Shown piece by piece: positions 1 through 6,234 of a stretch of DNA of 6,234 bases. The stretch is from NCBI GenBank assembly GCA_018971405.1, contig JAGXAX010000092.1, positions 1-6,234 of the forward strand. Direction: 5' to 3'. The stretch's first letter is position 1; each line of letters opens with the position of its first letter. This DNA is from Alphaproteobacteria bacterium. Lineage in GTDB: Bacteria > Pseudomonadota > Alphaproteobacteria > Micavibrionales > UBA2020. The notes beneath the pieces are model-generated. The model ran no database searches. It saw nothing but the letters and a program-made list of their open reading frames with translations, and was not told the DNA's origin. The position numbers were made by a program, and so were the translations under genes.

Positions 1-57
1 CGCCGCGATCGGCACGGGCAGGATGTAGGCCATGAAAAGCTGGAGGGCGGCGATCAT
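1..57 (-). CDS. N-terminal fragment of a probable membrane protein (runs off window)
   Basis: Reading the minus strand from an ATG at 57-55 gives 19 open codons to the window edge ([19 protein letters not shown]). The peptide has no charged residue and is rich in Leu, Ile, Ala and Pro, which fits the first transmembrane helix of an integral membrane protein or a signal anchor. The ATG shares one base with the TAA stop of kbl (TAATG), an arrangement typical of translational coupling inside an operon, so the start is credible although only 19 codons are visible. The usual partner of kbl in many bacteria is tdh, threonine 3-dehydrogenase, a soluble enzyme; this N-terminus does not look like one. 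The family cannot be named from so little sequence. Confidence 0.55.
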   Translation of the reverse strand, partial: MIAALQLFMAYILPVPIAA

Positions 58-1259
58 TATTTGACGACCCCAAGCGCCCTGCCGACCTTGCCGAACGCCG
101 CAATCGCCTTGTCGAGATGCGCCGTTTCATGCGCGGCGGACATCTGCGTGCGGATGCGCGCCTTGCCTTGCGGCACCACCGGATAGGAGAACGCGATCAC
201 GTATACGCCTTCGTTCAGCATCGCGTCGGCGAATTTTTTGGCCAGCGGGGCGTCGTAGAGCATGACCGGCACGATGGGATGCTCGCCCGGCACCAGGTCA
301 AACCCCAGTTTCGTCATGCCGGCGCGGAAATATTGCGCGTTGGCGCGGAGTTTTTCCAGCCGCAGCGGCTCGGACTTGACGAGGTCGATGGCGGCGATGG
401 AGGAGGCGACGATTGGCGGTGCCATGGTGTTCGAGAAGAGATAAGGCCGCGAGCGCTGCCTGAGCCAGCCGATAATTTCCTTCCGCCCCGAGGTAAAACC
501 GCCGGAGGCGCCGCCTAAAGCTTTTCCAAAAGTTCCGGTGACGATGTCCACCTTGTCCTGCACGCCGCAGCGTTCAGGCGTGCCCGCGCCGGTCTTGCCG
601 ATGAAGCCGACGGCGTGGCTGTCGTCCACCATCACCAGCGCATTGTATTTTTCCGCCAGTGCGCAGATGCCTTGCAGGTTGGCGATGATGCCGTCCATCG
701 AGAAGACGCCGTCGGTGACGACCAGCCTGTAACGCGCGCTTGCCGCCGCTTTGAGCTGCGTTTCGAGGTCGTCCATGTTGTTGTTCTTGTAGCGGAAGCG
801 TTTGGCCTTGCAGAGGCGGATGCCGTCGATGATGCTGGCGTGGTTGAGCTCGTCGCTGATGACGGCGTCTTCTTCGCCGAGAAGCGTCTCGAACAGCCCG
901 CCGTTGGCGTCGAAGCAGGAGCTGTACAAAATCGTGTCTTCTGTCCTGAGAAAATCGCTGACGGTTTTTTCCAGCTTCTTGTGCAGGTCCTGCGTGCCGC
1001 AGATGAAGCGCACCGAGGCCATGCCGAGGCCATGATCGTCGAGCGCCTGATGGGCGGCCTTGACCAGAACGGGATGGTTGGCGAGGCCAAGGTAGTTGTT
1101 GGCGCACAAGTTAATGACGCTGTGGGCATTGCTGTTTGCCGCCCGCACGCGGATTTCCGCCTCCTGCGGCGAGATGATGATCCGTTCGGACTTGAAGAGA
1201 CCCAGGCTTTCCAGCGCATGCGCCTCGTCGGCGAGATGTTTCAAAATAGGCTTTGTCAT
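57..1259 (-). CDS. kbl: Glycine C-acetyltransferase (2-amino-3-ketobutyrate CoA ligase)
   Basis: This is a cytosolic PLP enzyme of the alpha-oxoamine synthase family. It cleaves 2-amino-3-oxobutyrate with CoA to glycine and acetyl-CoA, the second step of threonine breakdown through threonine dehydrogenase. The 400-residue length is normal. Visible landmarks are [10 protein letters not shown] (54-63), ELNHAS (137-142, with His140 expected to stack on PLP), VDDSHAVG (211-218, with Asp212 and His215 as cofactor contacts), [14 protein letters not shown] (241-254, with Lys246 as the Schiff-base lysine) and [10 protein letters not shown] near residue 370, where the substrate carboxylate arginine lies. 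AONS/KBL relatives (BioF, HemA, SPT) share the fold, but the [12 protein letters not shown] and RTQMSAAH segments fit Kbl best. The ATG start matches the family N-terminus, although no good Shine-Dalgarno sequence precedes it. I saw no convincing promoter for it in the 63-bp divergent gap. Its TAA overlaps the next ATG. Confidence 0.95.
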   Translation of the reverse strand: MTKPILKHLADEAHALESLGLFKSERIIISPQEAEIRVRAANSNAHSVINLCANNYLGLANHPVLVKAAHQALDDHGLGMASVRFICGTQDLHKKLEKTVSDFLRTEDTILYSSCFDANGGLFETLLGEEDAVISDELNHASIIDGIRLCKAKRFRYKNNNMDDLETQLKAAASARYRLVVTDGVFSMDGIIANLQGICALAEKYNALVMVDDSHAVGFIGKTGAGTPERCGVQDKVDIVTGTFGKALGGASGGFTSGRKEIIGWLRQRSRPYLFSNTMAPPIVASSIAAIDLVKSEPLRLEKLRANAQYFRAGMTKLGFDLVPGEHPIVPVMLYDAPLAKKFADAMLNEGVYVIAFSYPVVPQGKARIRTQMSAAHETAHLDKAIAAFGKVGRALGVVK

Positions 1260-1281
1260 GGTTTCTGGTGTAGCATATAAA
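1253..1281 (+). promoter_or_regulatory. Predicted sigma70-type promoter of the unknown membrane protein gene
   Basis: TTGTCA (1253-1258) is followed by a 17-bp spacer and TATAAA (1276-1281), each one base from consensus at ideal spacing. Transcription would start near 1288, giving a leader of about 35 nt with a GGAA ribosome-binding site at 1312-1315, seven bases before the ATG at 1323. The -35 box covers two bases of the divergent kbl start codon (1257-1259), so a polymerase bound here could hinder kbl expression. Prediction from sequence only. Confidence 0.55.
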
Positions 1282-1322
1282 TCATGTAAATGTCACGCGC
1301 CTCTATTTTATGGAATATTTAA

Positions 1323-1961
1323 ATGCAGATAGATCATTTTGTCGTCAGAATCCGCGAGAAAGTCGGCGAGCTTCATGCGGAATTCGAGAAAGGCGCGGAC
1401 GAAAGGCGCAGGAAGTTCCGCTACCGGCTGGAGCAGGGCAAGGTCGTTTTCGAGCAGGCGGCCGTGTTGCGCCACCGCGTGTCGCGGATGAAGCTGCACA
1501 AGTTCCTGATCGATTCAAAACTGGGGGCTGTCATTACCGCGCCGGTGATTTACAGCCTGATCGTTCCGATCGCGCTGCTCGACCTGTTCATGACCGTCTA
1601 CCAGCATATCAACTTTCGCGTCTACCGCATTCCGCGGGTGAAACGATCCGAATTCATCGTGATGGACCGGCAATATCTCGCTTACCTCAACATCATCCAG
1701 AAGGTAAACTGCATTTATTGCGAATACGCCAACGGCGTCATCGCCTACGCCCGCGAGATCGCCTGCCGTACCGAGCAGTTCTGGTGCCCCATCAAGCACG
1801 CGCGCAAGGTGATGAACGTGCACAACCGTTACAACGAGTTCATTGAATACGGCGATAGCGATGATTTCGGGCGGAAATACCGTTCCCAGCGGGAAAAATG
1901 CCGCATTCCCGACCCTCCGCTCCACGATGCCGCCAACGACGGGGCCAATTCCGCCGCCTGA
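1323..1961 (+). CDS. Unknown membrane-associated protein with conserved-looking Cys/His motif
   Basis: I do not recognise a characterised family for this 212-residue protein. Residues 1-62 are highly charged and probably helical (many Arg, Lys and Glu). Residues 67-95 are a long hydrophobic stretch with two prolines, either one membrane helix or a re-entrant hairpin. A basic segment follows (RVYRIPRVKR). Then comes a dense block at about 128-160, VNCIYCEYANG ... EIACRTEQFWCPIKHA, with Cys130, Cys133, Cys148, Cys155 and His159. The CxxC pair plus CPIKH could bind a metal or cofactor, or form disulfides; this is inference. The C-terminal 35 residues are polar and probably disordered. The ATG has a GGAA ribosome-binding site seven bases upstream and a good promoter (1253-1281), and Arg/Lys on both sides of the membrane segment leaves topology unclear. 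It is a single-gene unit, divergent from kbl and abutting trhO. Confidence 0.85.
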   Translation: MQIDHFVVRIREKVGELHAEFEKGADERRRKFRYRLEQGKVVFEQAAVLRHRVSRMKLHKFLIDSKLGAVITAPVIYSLIVPIALLDLFMTVYQHINFRVYRIPRVKRSEFIVMDRQYLAYLNIIQKVNCIYCEYANGVIAYAREIACRTEQFWCPIKHARKVMNVHNRYNEFIEYGDSDDFGRKYRSQREKCRIPDPPLHDAANDGANSAA

Positions 1962-2915
1962 TCAATCTTCTTCGCCTTCGCAGGGGTTTTCGGACTGTTG
2001 CGCGTATTTCGCGCCGATATGCTTTTCGCCGCGCGCTTCCGCGAGCTTCATCTGCCTGTGACGCTCGGCGGCAGCGGCCTTTTTCTCCGGCGTTAGGCTG
2101 TCATGACAATGCGGGCAGGCGACACCTTCGACATACTTCGGGTTTTTCTTGTCCGCCGCGCAGACGGGGCGGCGGCACGACGGGCAAAGGTCGTAAGAGC
2201 CGGTTTTCAGCCCGTGTTTCACCGCCACGCGCCGGTCGAAGACGAAGCATTCGCCCTGCCACAGGCTTTCTTCTTCAGGCACGGTTTCGAGATATTTCAA
2301 AATGCCGCCCTTGAGGTGATAAACCTCTTCGAAGCCGAGTTTTTTCATGTAGGCCGAGGCCTTTTCGCAGCGGATGCCGCCGGTGCAGAACATGGCGACC
2401 TTTTTGTGCTTTTGATTATCGAGATTGCGCGATACGTAAGCGGGGAATTCGCGGAACGTTTCTGTTTGCGGGTTGAGTGCGCCTTTGAAAGTGCCGACGG
2501 CGACTTCGTAATCGTTGCGCGTGTCGATGAGGAGCGTTTCCGGATCGGTGATGATGCCGTTCCATGCCGCGGGATCCACGTAAACGCCGACGGTTTCGCT
2601 CGGGTCGATGCCGTCGAGGCCGATGGTGACGATTTCTTTTTTAATCCGCACCTTCATGCGATGGAACGGCGCGTTTTCCGCGCCCGATTCCTTATGGTCG
2701 AGATCTTTCAGTGCGGGCATGGCGCGCAGGAACGAAAGCAGGCCGTCGATGCCGCCCCGCGTGCCCGCGACCGTGCCGTTGATGCCCTCCGGCGCCAGCA
2801 GCAGCGTGCCGCAAATATCGTTTTCCGCGCAAATCTCCGCGATCTCCGCGCGCAGCTTTTCAAGCTCCGCAAGCGGCGCGAATTTATACAGGGCGGCGAC
2901 GACGTGTTGTTCCAT
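1962..2915 (-). CDS. trhO: tRNA uridine(34) hydroxylase TrhO, rhodanese family (YceA)
   Basis: TrhO catalyses O2-dependent hydroxylation of U34 in the anticodon of several tRNAs to 5-hydroxyuridine, the precursor of cmo5U or mo5U. The 317-residue protein shows the family layout. An N-terminal acylphosphatase-like UPF0176 domain (about 1-100) contains [14 protein letters not shown] at 38-51. A rhodanese domain (about 118-215) contains [18 protein letters not shown] and the active-site loop [13 protein letters not shown], with Cys177 the likely essential cysteine and Cys183 the second. A C-terminal Cys-rich tail has CPSC (244-247), Cys252 and CPHC (267-270), a probable zinc site. The ATG at 2915 is the only start that gives the family N-terminus (VVAALYKF). 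The in-frame open region continues upstream into the GGDEF-EAL gene, but that is a high-GC shadow. No Shine-Dalgarno precedes the ATG. The gene lies 47 bp after the phosphodiesterase stop, so readthrough from it is possible. Confidence 0.93.
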   Translation of the reverse strand: MEQHVVAALYKFAPLAELEKLRAEIAEICAENDICGTLLLAPEGINGTVAGTRGGIDGLLSFLRAMPALKDLDHKESGAENAPFHRMKVRIKKEIVTIGLDGIDPSETVGVYVDPAAWNGIITDPETLLIDTRNDYEVAVGTFKGALNPQTETFREFPAYVSRNLDNQKHKKVAMFCTGGIRCEKASAYMKKLGFEEVYHLKGGILKYLETVPEEESLWQGECFVFDRRVAVKHGLKTGSYDLCPSCRRPVCAADKKNPKYVEGVACPHCHDSLTPEKKAAAAERHRQMKLAEARGEKHIGAKYAQQSENPCEGEED

Positions 2916-2921
2916 ATGCGG

Positions 2922-2951
2922 GTTATATCCCGTGCGGGCGGCAGGAGGCAA
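2922..2951 (-). promoter_or_regulatory. Candidate trhO promoter giving a leaderless mRNA
   Basis: On the minus strand TTGCCT (2951-2946) is followed by an 18-bp spacer and TATAAC (2927-2922). Only six bases (CCGCAT) separate the -10 box from the trhO ATG at 2915, so transcription would begin at or next to the start codon. The absence of any Shine-Dalgarno-like stretch there fits leaderless translation. The -35 match is moderate (TTGCCT against TTGACA), and trhO could instead be read from the upstream phosphodiesterase gene. Confidence 0.35.
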
Positions 2952-2962
2952 CGTTTTTCGGC

Positions 2963-5143
2963 TTAAGAGGCCTTGCCGCCGACGATGTGGAGGCTGTTCC
3001 GCAGAAGCCCGCGCCCGTAGGCGGCGGCGTATTCCCGGAACTTGTCCGACGGCAGCGGACGGCTGTACTGGAAGCCTTGGGCCTCGTCGCAGCCCACGTC
3101 CTTGAGGAAGGCGAGGTGGTAGGCCGTTTCCACGCCCTCGGCCATGACCTTGACGCCGAGGCTGTGGCCGAGCGTGATGATGGTCTTGACGATGGCGGCG
3201 TCCTCTTCGTTGATCAGCGCGTTGCGGACGAACGACGGGTCGATCTTCAGCCGGTCGACAGGGAAGGAGCGCAGCGCGGCGAGCGATGAATAGCCGGTGC
3301 CGAAATCGTCCACGGCGAGCCGTACGCCCAGTTCGTGCAGCTGGCGCAGGGTCTCTATGGACGTCGGCATGTCTTCCATGAAGACGCTTTCGGTGATCTC
3401 GAGTTCGAGCAGGCGCGCGTCGAAGCCCGTTTCCTTCAAAATGCGCGCGACGGTGTCCACGATGTCGCCGTGGTGAAACTGCATGGAGGTGATGTTGACC
3501 GCGACGGAGAGCGCCGCGCCGCCTTTGTCCTGCCACTCCCTTCCGGCTTTGCACGCGTGGCGCAGCACCCATTCGCCGAGGGGGATGATCAGTCCGGTCT
3601 GCTCCGCGACCTGCACGAATTCCTCGAGCGGCACAAGGTGGCTGCCTTCGGGGCTGTTGTCGGGGCAGTGCCAGCGCAGCAGCGCCTCGGACCCGACGAT
3701 CGCCCCCGTGGCGAGGTCGAACTGCGGCTGGAAATAAAGCTGCAGCTGGTCGCCCTGCAGGGCTTCGCGCAGGTCGCCGAGAAGGCGGAAGCGCCGGCTC
3801 ACGGCAAGGTCGAGATCGTCGGAATAATAGCGCACCGTGTCGTTGCCGTCTTCCTTGGCGCGGCTGAGGGCGATGTCGGCGTTCTTCATGAGCGTGCGCG
3901 CGTCGTGTCCGTCGTAAGGCGACGTGCACGCGCCCACCGAGACGCGCACCTTGAATTCCTCCTGCAGGATGTTGACCGGCGCGGAAAGGGCGCCGAGAAG
4001 GCGCTCGAGCGTGGCGGAGCCGTCGTGGTCCGCGTAATCGAGCAGCGTCATGACGGCGAACAGATCCGCGTTGATTCGCGCCACCACGGCGTCCGCCGGC
4101 GCGGCGCCGAGCAGGCGGCGGCCCACCGCTTCGAGGAAGCGGTCGCCGATCTCATGGCCCATCGTGTTATTGAGGTCCCTGAAATGGTCGATGTCGATGA
4201 AGAACACGCTGAGACGCCTGTTTTCGCCCTTGACCTTGCGCTTGATCGTTTCTTCCAGTTTTTCCATGAAGAGCGTCCTGTTCGGCAGGCCGGTAAGCGT
4301 GTCGAAATAGGCGAGGCGATGGATGCGCTCTTCCGTCTGGCGCTCCATCTGCTTTATGTTCCACGCATTCTTGCGGATCAGGCTGTTGGCGATGCGCAGG
4401 GTGACGCCGACCTCGTCGCGGCCTTCCTTGCCGGCCCCGAGGATTTCCGGCTCCTTGGGGTTCTCTGCGGCGTTGAGGAGGTTTTTACGCAGGGTCAGGA
4501 CAGGCTCAAGCAGCCACTGTCCGAGCGCGAGCATAAGGATGCTCGTCACCAGACCTGCCATGAGGAAGAAAACGAGAATGCATTTTTCGACATATTGCGT
4601 GACGGCTTGCGGAATGCCGGAAGAGTCGATTGCCGCCACCACGTTGAAAGGGCTGTCGAGATCCGACGGCGTGTAAACCACTTCATATCTGTCCTTGTCC
4701 GATGTCCAGTAGGTCGCCAGTCCCTGCGGCGGCAGCGTGGTCTCCTCGCCGAAGGAGATGATCTGGTTGTCGTCGAGGCCGTATATGGCGAGCCCGCGGA
4801 CGGGGCTTGTGGACATGATGCGGTTCGCGTCCGCGAGGCTGAGCGGGGTATCGTCTTTCTGTAGCTTTGCGGGCGTGATTTTTGCCAGATGCTGTATGAT
4901 GGCGGTGCGGGCGACCGCGCGCAATTGCGCGAGCTGCGTCATTTCGAAATTCTGCTTCGAATAATAAAGCGCGGCGCCCTGAACAAGAAGAATGACGGCG
5001 AAGACGGTCAGCGTGATGCGCCAGCTGATGCGGCTCCGCCATATATGCGGCGCGACGTCTGCGGACGGCGCATCGTCGCCGGACGCGTTTCCCGTCCGGG
5101 CGCGTAGCGAAGGTATCCGCCATTCCGACATTTTCTTTTTCAC
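2963..5143 (-). CDS. Membrane-bound c-di-GMP phosphodiesterase with degenerate GGDEF and intact EAL domain
   Basis: This 726-residue inner-membrane signalling protein probably hydrolyses c-di-GMP to pGpG in response to a periplasmic cue. Order: charged cytoplasmic N-terminus (1-42), membrane helix (about 43-62), periplasmic sensory region of about 125 residues, perhaps PAS/Cache-like (inference), second helix (about 187-210), HAMP-like linker (LLEPVLTL at 211-218, DEVG at 243-246), GGDEF domain (about 275-440) and EAL domain (about 450-705). The GGDEF motif reads NADLF (358-362), and no RxxD inhibitory site stands at the usual place, so cyclase activity is unlikely. In the EAL domain the expected residues are present: Glu486 (EALLRW), Asn550, Glu582 (EITES), Asp612/Asp613 (DDFGTGYSS), Lys633, Glu669 (AEGVET) and Gln689. 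The start is GTG at 5143, preceded by a GGGGGG stretch; an in-frame ATG at 5131 (residue 5) is an alternative. trhO follows after 47 bp without a visible terminator. Confidence 0.93.
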   Translation of the reverse strand: MKKKMSEWRIPSLRARTGNASGDDAPSADVAPHIWRSRISWRITLTVFAVILLVQGAALYYSKQNFEMTQLAQLRAVARTAIIQHLAKITPAKLQKDDTPLSLADANRIMSTSPVRGLAIYGLDDNQIISFGEETTLPPQGLATYWTSDKDRYEVVYTPSDLDSPFNVVAAIDSSGIPQAVTQYVEKCILVFFLMAGLVTSILMLALGQWLLEPVLTLRKNLLNAAENPKEPEILGAGKEGRDEVGVTLRIANSLIRKNAWNIKQMERQTEERIHRLAYFDTLTGLPNRTLFMEKLEETIKRKVKGENRRLSVFFIDIDHFRDLNNTMGHEIGDRFLEAVGRRLLGAAPADAVVARINADLFAVMTLLDYADHDGSATLERLLGALSAPVNILQEEFKVRVSVGACTSPYDGHDARTLMKNADIALSRAKEDGNDTVRYYSDDLDLAVSRRFRLLGDLREALQGDQLQLYFQPQFDLATGAIVGSEALLRWHCPDNSPEGSHLVPLEEFVQVAEQTGLIIPLGEWVLRHACKAGREWQDKGGAALSVAVNITSMQFHHGDIVDTVARILKETGFDARLLELEITESVFMEDMPTSIETLRQLHELGVRLAVDDFGTGYSSLAALRSFPVDRLKIDPSFVRNALINEEDAAIVKTIITLGHSLGVKVMAEGVETAYHLAFLKDVGCDEAQGFQYSRPLPSDKFREYAAAYGRGLLRNSLHIVGGKAS

Positions 5144-5165
5144 AAGGCTTGCCCCCCGCGGATAT

Positions 5166-5184
5166 TCCGGCGTGCGCCGCCGGA
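5166..5184 (-). other. GC-rich hairpin in the leader of the phosphodiesterase gene
   Basis: A perfect 7-bp inverted repeat (TCCGGCG at 5166-5172, CGCCGGA at 5178-5184) encloses a 5-nt loop. It lies between the predicted -10 box (5206-5201) and the GTG start at 5143, so it would be transcribed in a leader of about 50 nt. No U-tract follows, so it is not a standard terminator. It could affect mRNA stability or ribosome access, or be a protein-binding palindrome in DNA. Confidence 0.45.
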
Positions 5185-5200
5185 TACACCACTTGCTATT

Positions 5201-5206
5201 ATTATA
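5201..5206 (-). promoter_or_regulatory. Candidate -10 box for the GGDEF-EAL gene
   Basis: The minus strand reads TATAAT, a perfect sigma70 -10 hexamer, within the AT-rich gap 58 bases upstream of the GTG start. No TTGACA-like -35 box stands 16-18 bases before it, and TG lies one base too far upstream for a proper extended -10 element. If the promoter is real, an activator or another sigma factor may supply recognition. Because of the high AT content, a chance match is possible. Confidence 0.4.
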
Positions 5207-5217
5207 TCCATTCTTCT

Positions 5218-5233
5218 TGAATTATTTATTAAC
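5218..5233 (+). promoter_or_regulatory. CtrA-like box (TGAA-N7-TTAAC), low confidence
   Basis: TGAA at 5218-5221 and TTAAC at 5229-5233 are separated by seven bases. The CtrA consensus of Alphaproteobacteria is TTAA-N7-TTAAC, so this is one mismatch away. It lies 12 bp upstream of the predicted -10 box of the GGDEF-EAL gene, about where a -35 region activator would bind. The surrounding sequence is AT-rich, so the match may be by chance. Confidence 0.25.
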
Positions 5234-5240
5234 AACTGAA

Positions 5241-5276
5241 TAACGTTTGAAACAATATGCTGGTAAATTAACGTTT
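5241..5276 (+). repeat. Direct repeat TAACGTTT, two copies 28 bp apart
   Basis: The octamer TAACGTTT occurs at 5241-5248 and again at 5269-5276, each containing the palindrome AACGTT. The spacing is 28 bp start to start. Both lie in the AT-rich divergent gap upstream of the predicted minus-strand promoter and of the plus-strand sensor gene, which suits an operator for a dimeric regulator. No regulator can be named, and chance remains possible. Confidence 0.35.
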
Positions 5277-5283
5277 TGTTTAC
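5268..5283 (+). promoter_or_regulatory. Second CtrA-like box (TTAA-N7-TTTAC), low confidence
   Basis: TTAA at 5268-5271 and TTTAC at 5279-5283 are separated by seven bases, one mismatch from TTAA-N7-TTAAC. It overlaps the right copy of the TAACGTTT repeat and lies nearer the plus-strand sensor gene. Two such near-matches 50 bp apart are suggestive, but each is imperfect. Confidence 0.25.
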
Positions 5284-5446
5284 TTTCGCCGGCGCGAACC
5301 TTTCCGCTTTTCAGGGAGATACGGCGGGGTATGGCGGACTTCCGGCCAAATGGTGTGGATTTGTTAAGACAGTGATGTTAACCTTTACGGGTAAAATATC
5401 CGGTTCCTTTTTTCCGAGGAAACGGCAGGCGAAAGAAAAAGAAGAC

Positions 5447-6234
5447 ATGGATAATGACCCGTTTTCCGGTTCTGTGCCGCAAAACGCCCGGCCGGAAGCC
5501 AAAGGCGGACAAGTTTCTGTTTTCAAAAAAATAACCGTTTTCAAAACGCGCACCAAGCTGTTCGGCATATTCATCCTGATGTTCGCCGGTCTTTTTTACG
5601 CGAACAAGATCATCATCGCGCAAACGCTGACCAGCAACCATTCGATCGAAAGCCAGAGCAGGATCATGGCCAATCAGGCAGTCTTGTCCGACGCCATCAG
5701 TTGCTTCGGCGCTGTCAAATTCTGGTTCGCCGTTCTGGACAACGGTCTGCGCAAGACGCCTGTCGAACTGCCGGACCAGAGCGCCGAGCGCGGCGTGCGG
5801 TGCGATCTCGACAAGTTCGGCTACTACCTGAAGAGCCTCGATGCCTTTTCAAAAGAAGGCGTCGATGTCGAACGCAACTATAAAGAGATGCGCAACCTGC
5901 CGCGCGCGGCGATGAACGATTATATCGGCGGAAACGCCGCGCAGGGCCGGATGGTGATGGCGGAGGCCTATAGCCGGATCTCCGCGATAGACAAGGATCT
6001 CGGTGTGATTTCCTCCAGAATCAACCAGTCTTCGTCCAGACTGTCCGCACAGGCTTTTGCCGAATCCGCTCGCTTCCGCAAGTTTCCCGTCCTGTTCCTC
6101 GTGTTCGGCATCGGCGGCATCCTCATGGTCAATGCCGTGATCTTCTTCAACATTTTCCAGCCGATAGAAAACATCATTTCGACGATGGTCGATGCCAGCC
6201 AGGACCCTCACCACACCGAGAACCACATCATCCG
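5447..6234 (+). CDS. Two-helix membrane sensor protein, C-terminus beyond window
   Basis: The frame is open from the ATG at 5447 to the window edge (262 full codons plus two bases) with no stop. Residues 1-37 are polar and basic and cytoplasmic; a first membrane helix covers about 38-58 (LFGIFILMFAGLFYA). A mostly helical periplasmic region of about 150 residues resembles four-helix-bundle ligand sensors in size and character, with Cys86 and Cys119. A second helix spans about 213-237, followed by a HAMP-like start (FQPIENIISTMVDA). This is the front half of a histidine kinase, chemoreceptor or GGDEF/EAL protein; the output domain is not visible. The purine-rich AAAGAAAAAGAAG precedes this ATG. 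An in-frame ATG at 5375 (with GTG just before it) would add 24 residues (MLTFTGKISGSFFP...), and upstream of that the frame stays open to a TAA at 5264-5266, so the start is uncertain. Confidence 0.8.
   Translation, partial: MDNDPFSGSVPQNARPEAKGGQVSVFKKITVFKTRTKLFGIFILMFAGLFYANKIIIAQTLTSNHSIESQSRIMANQAVLSDAISCFGAVKFWFAVLDNGLRKTPVELPDQSAERGVRCDLDKFGYYLKSLDAFSKEGVDVERNYKEMRNLPRAAMNDYIGGNAAQGRMVMAEAYSRISAIDKDLGVISSRINQSSSRLSAQAFAESARFRKFPVLFLVFGIGGILMVNAVIFFNIFQPIENIISTMVDASQDPHHTENHII

Larger units (their letters stand above)
5144..5446. other. Divergent intergenic region between two membrane signalling genes
   Basis: I support no gene in this stretch of about 303 bp. The part at 5190-5285 is strikingly AT-rich compared with the flanking genes and holds the likely divergent regulatory elements: a TATAAT box for the minus-strand gene, two TAACGTTT repeats and two CtrA-like boxes. 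The part at 5286-5446 is richer in GC and holds a short palindrome, TTTACGGGTAAA (5384-5395), and an imperfect stem (CCGGTTCC at 5400-5407 with GGAAACGG at 5418-5425, one mismatch). If the plus-strand gene starts at the in-frame ATG at 5375, the last 72 bp are coding. I found no plus-strand promoter with both boxes well matched. Confidence 0.6.

Noticed and set aside
615..1280. 221-codon plus-strand frame opposite kbl
   Set aside because: Antisense shadow of the well-supported kbl gene; composition is Val/Ala/Asp-rich with no domain or plausible ribosome-binding site.
1260..1300. Possible kbl promoter (TATGCT with GTGACA upstream on the minus strand)
   Set aside because: The spacer would be only 13 bp and no other -35 box fits at 16-18 bp, so I do not call it.
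2916..3929. In-frame upstream extension of trhO by about 338 codons into the GGDEF-EAL gene
   Set aside because: The extension lies within a clearly coding gene on the same strand in another frame, and its product is Arg/Pro-rich low complexity. TrhO homologues begin at the VVAALYKF segment, matching the ATG at 2915.
3335..4864. 509-codon open frame on the plus strand, antisense to the GGDEF-EAL gene
   Set aside because: It is codon-aligned with the real gene on the other strand, so stops arise only where that gene uses TTA, CTA or TCA, which are rare at this GC. The translation is rich in Arg, Glu, Val and His with no recognisable domain.
5400..5425. Imperfect stem CCGGTTCC/GGAAACGG considered as a terminator
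   Set aside because: It has one mismatch, a 10-base loop and no T-tract after the stem on either strand; it sits just before, or within, the sensor coding region.
5311..5641. Two overlapping minus-strand frames of 87 codons across the intergenic gap and sensor gene start
   Set aside because: They overlap the plus-strand sensor coding region, lack recognisable features and have no good start context.
5849..6226. 125-codon minus-strand frame opposite the sensor gene
   Set aside because: Codon-aligned antisense shadow of the plus-strand membrane sensor, which shows clear membrane helices and continuous coding character.

Overview
This 6.2 kb window comes from a bacterial chromosome with fairly high GC in the genes and one AT-rich gap near the right end. 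The proteins look pseudomonadotal, possibly alphaproteobacterial. That placement is inferred from protein character and from TTAA-N7-TTAA-like boxes in the AT-rich gap; no rRNA or other lineage marker is present. I see no mobile element, CRISPR array, tRNA or rRNA, and no clear sign of recent gene transfer.

Left part (1-1259, minus strand): kbl, glycine C-acetyltransferase, is complete. Its stop overlaps the start of a following gene (TAATG), of which only 19 hydrophobic codons lie in the window. Middle-left (1260-1961, plus strand): a 63-bp divergent gap carries a good sigma70-type promoter for a 212-residue protein of unknown function, which has a membrane segment and a Cys/His-rich motif. 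That gene meets trhO tail to tail with no spacer, the two TGA stops forming TGATCA.

Middle-right (1962-5143, minus strand): trhO (O2-dependent hydroxylase of tRNA uridine 34) lies 47 bp downstream of a 726-residue membrane-bound GGDEF-EAL protein. The GGDEF signature of that protein has decayed to NADLF, while every EAL catalytic residue I looked for is present, so it is most likely a sensor-regulated c-di-GMP phosphodiesterase.

Right part (5144-6234): an AT-rich intergenic region of about 0.3 kb holds a consensus -10 box, a GC hairpin in the phosphodiesterase leader, a direct repeat and two near-matches to CtrA boxes. It is followed by a plus-strand, two-helix membrane sensor protein that runs off the window. 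The two divergent membrane signalling genes may share regulation through this region. The metabolic gene (kbl) and the tRNA-modification gene (trhO) have no evident functional link to them. I found no convincing new multi-gene system; the most unusual item is the unknown Cys/His membrane protein at 1323-1961.
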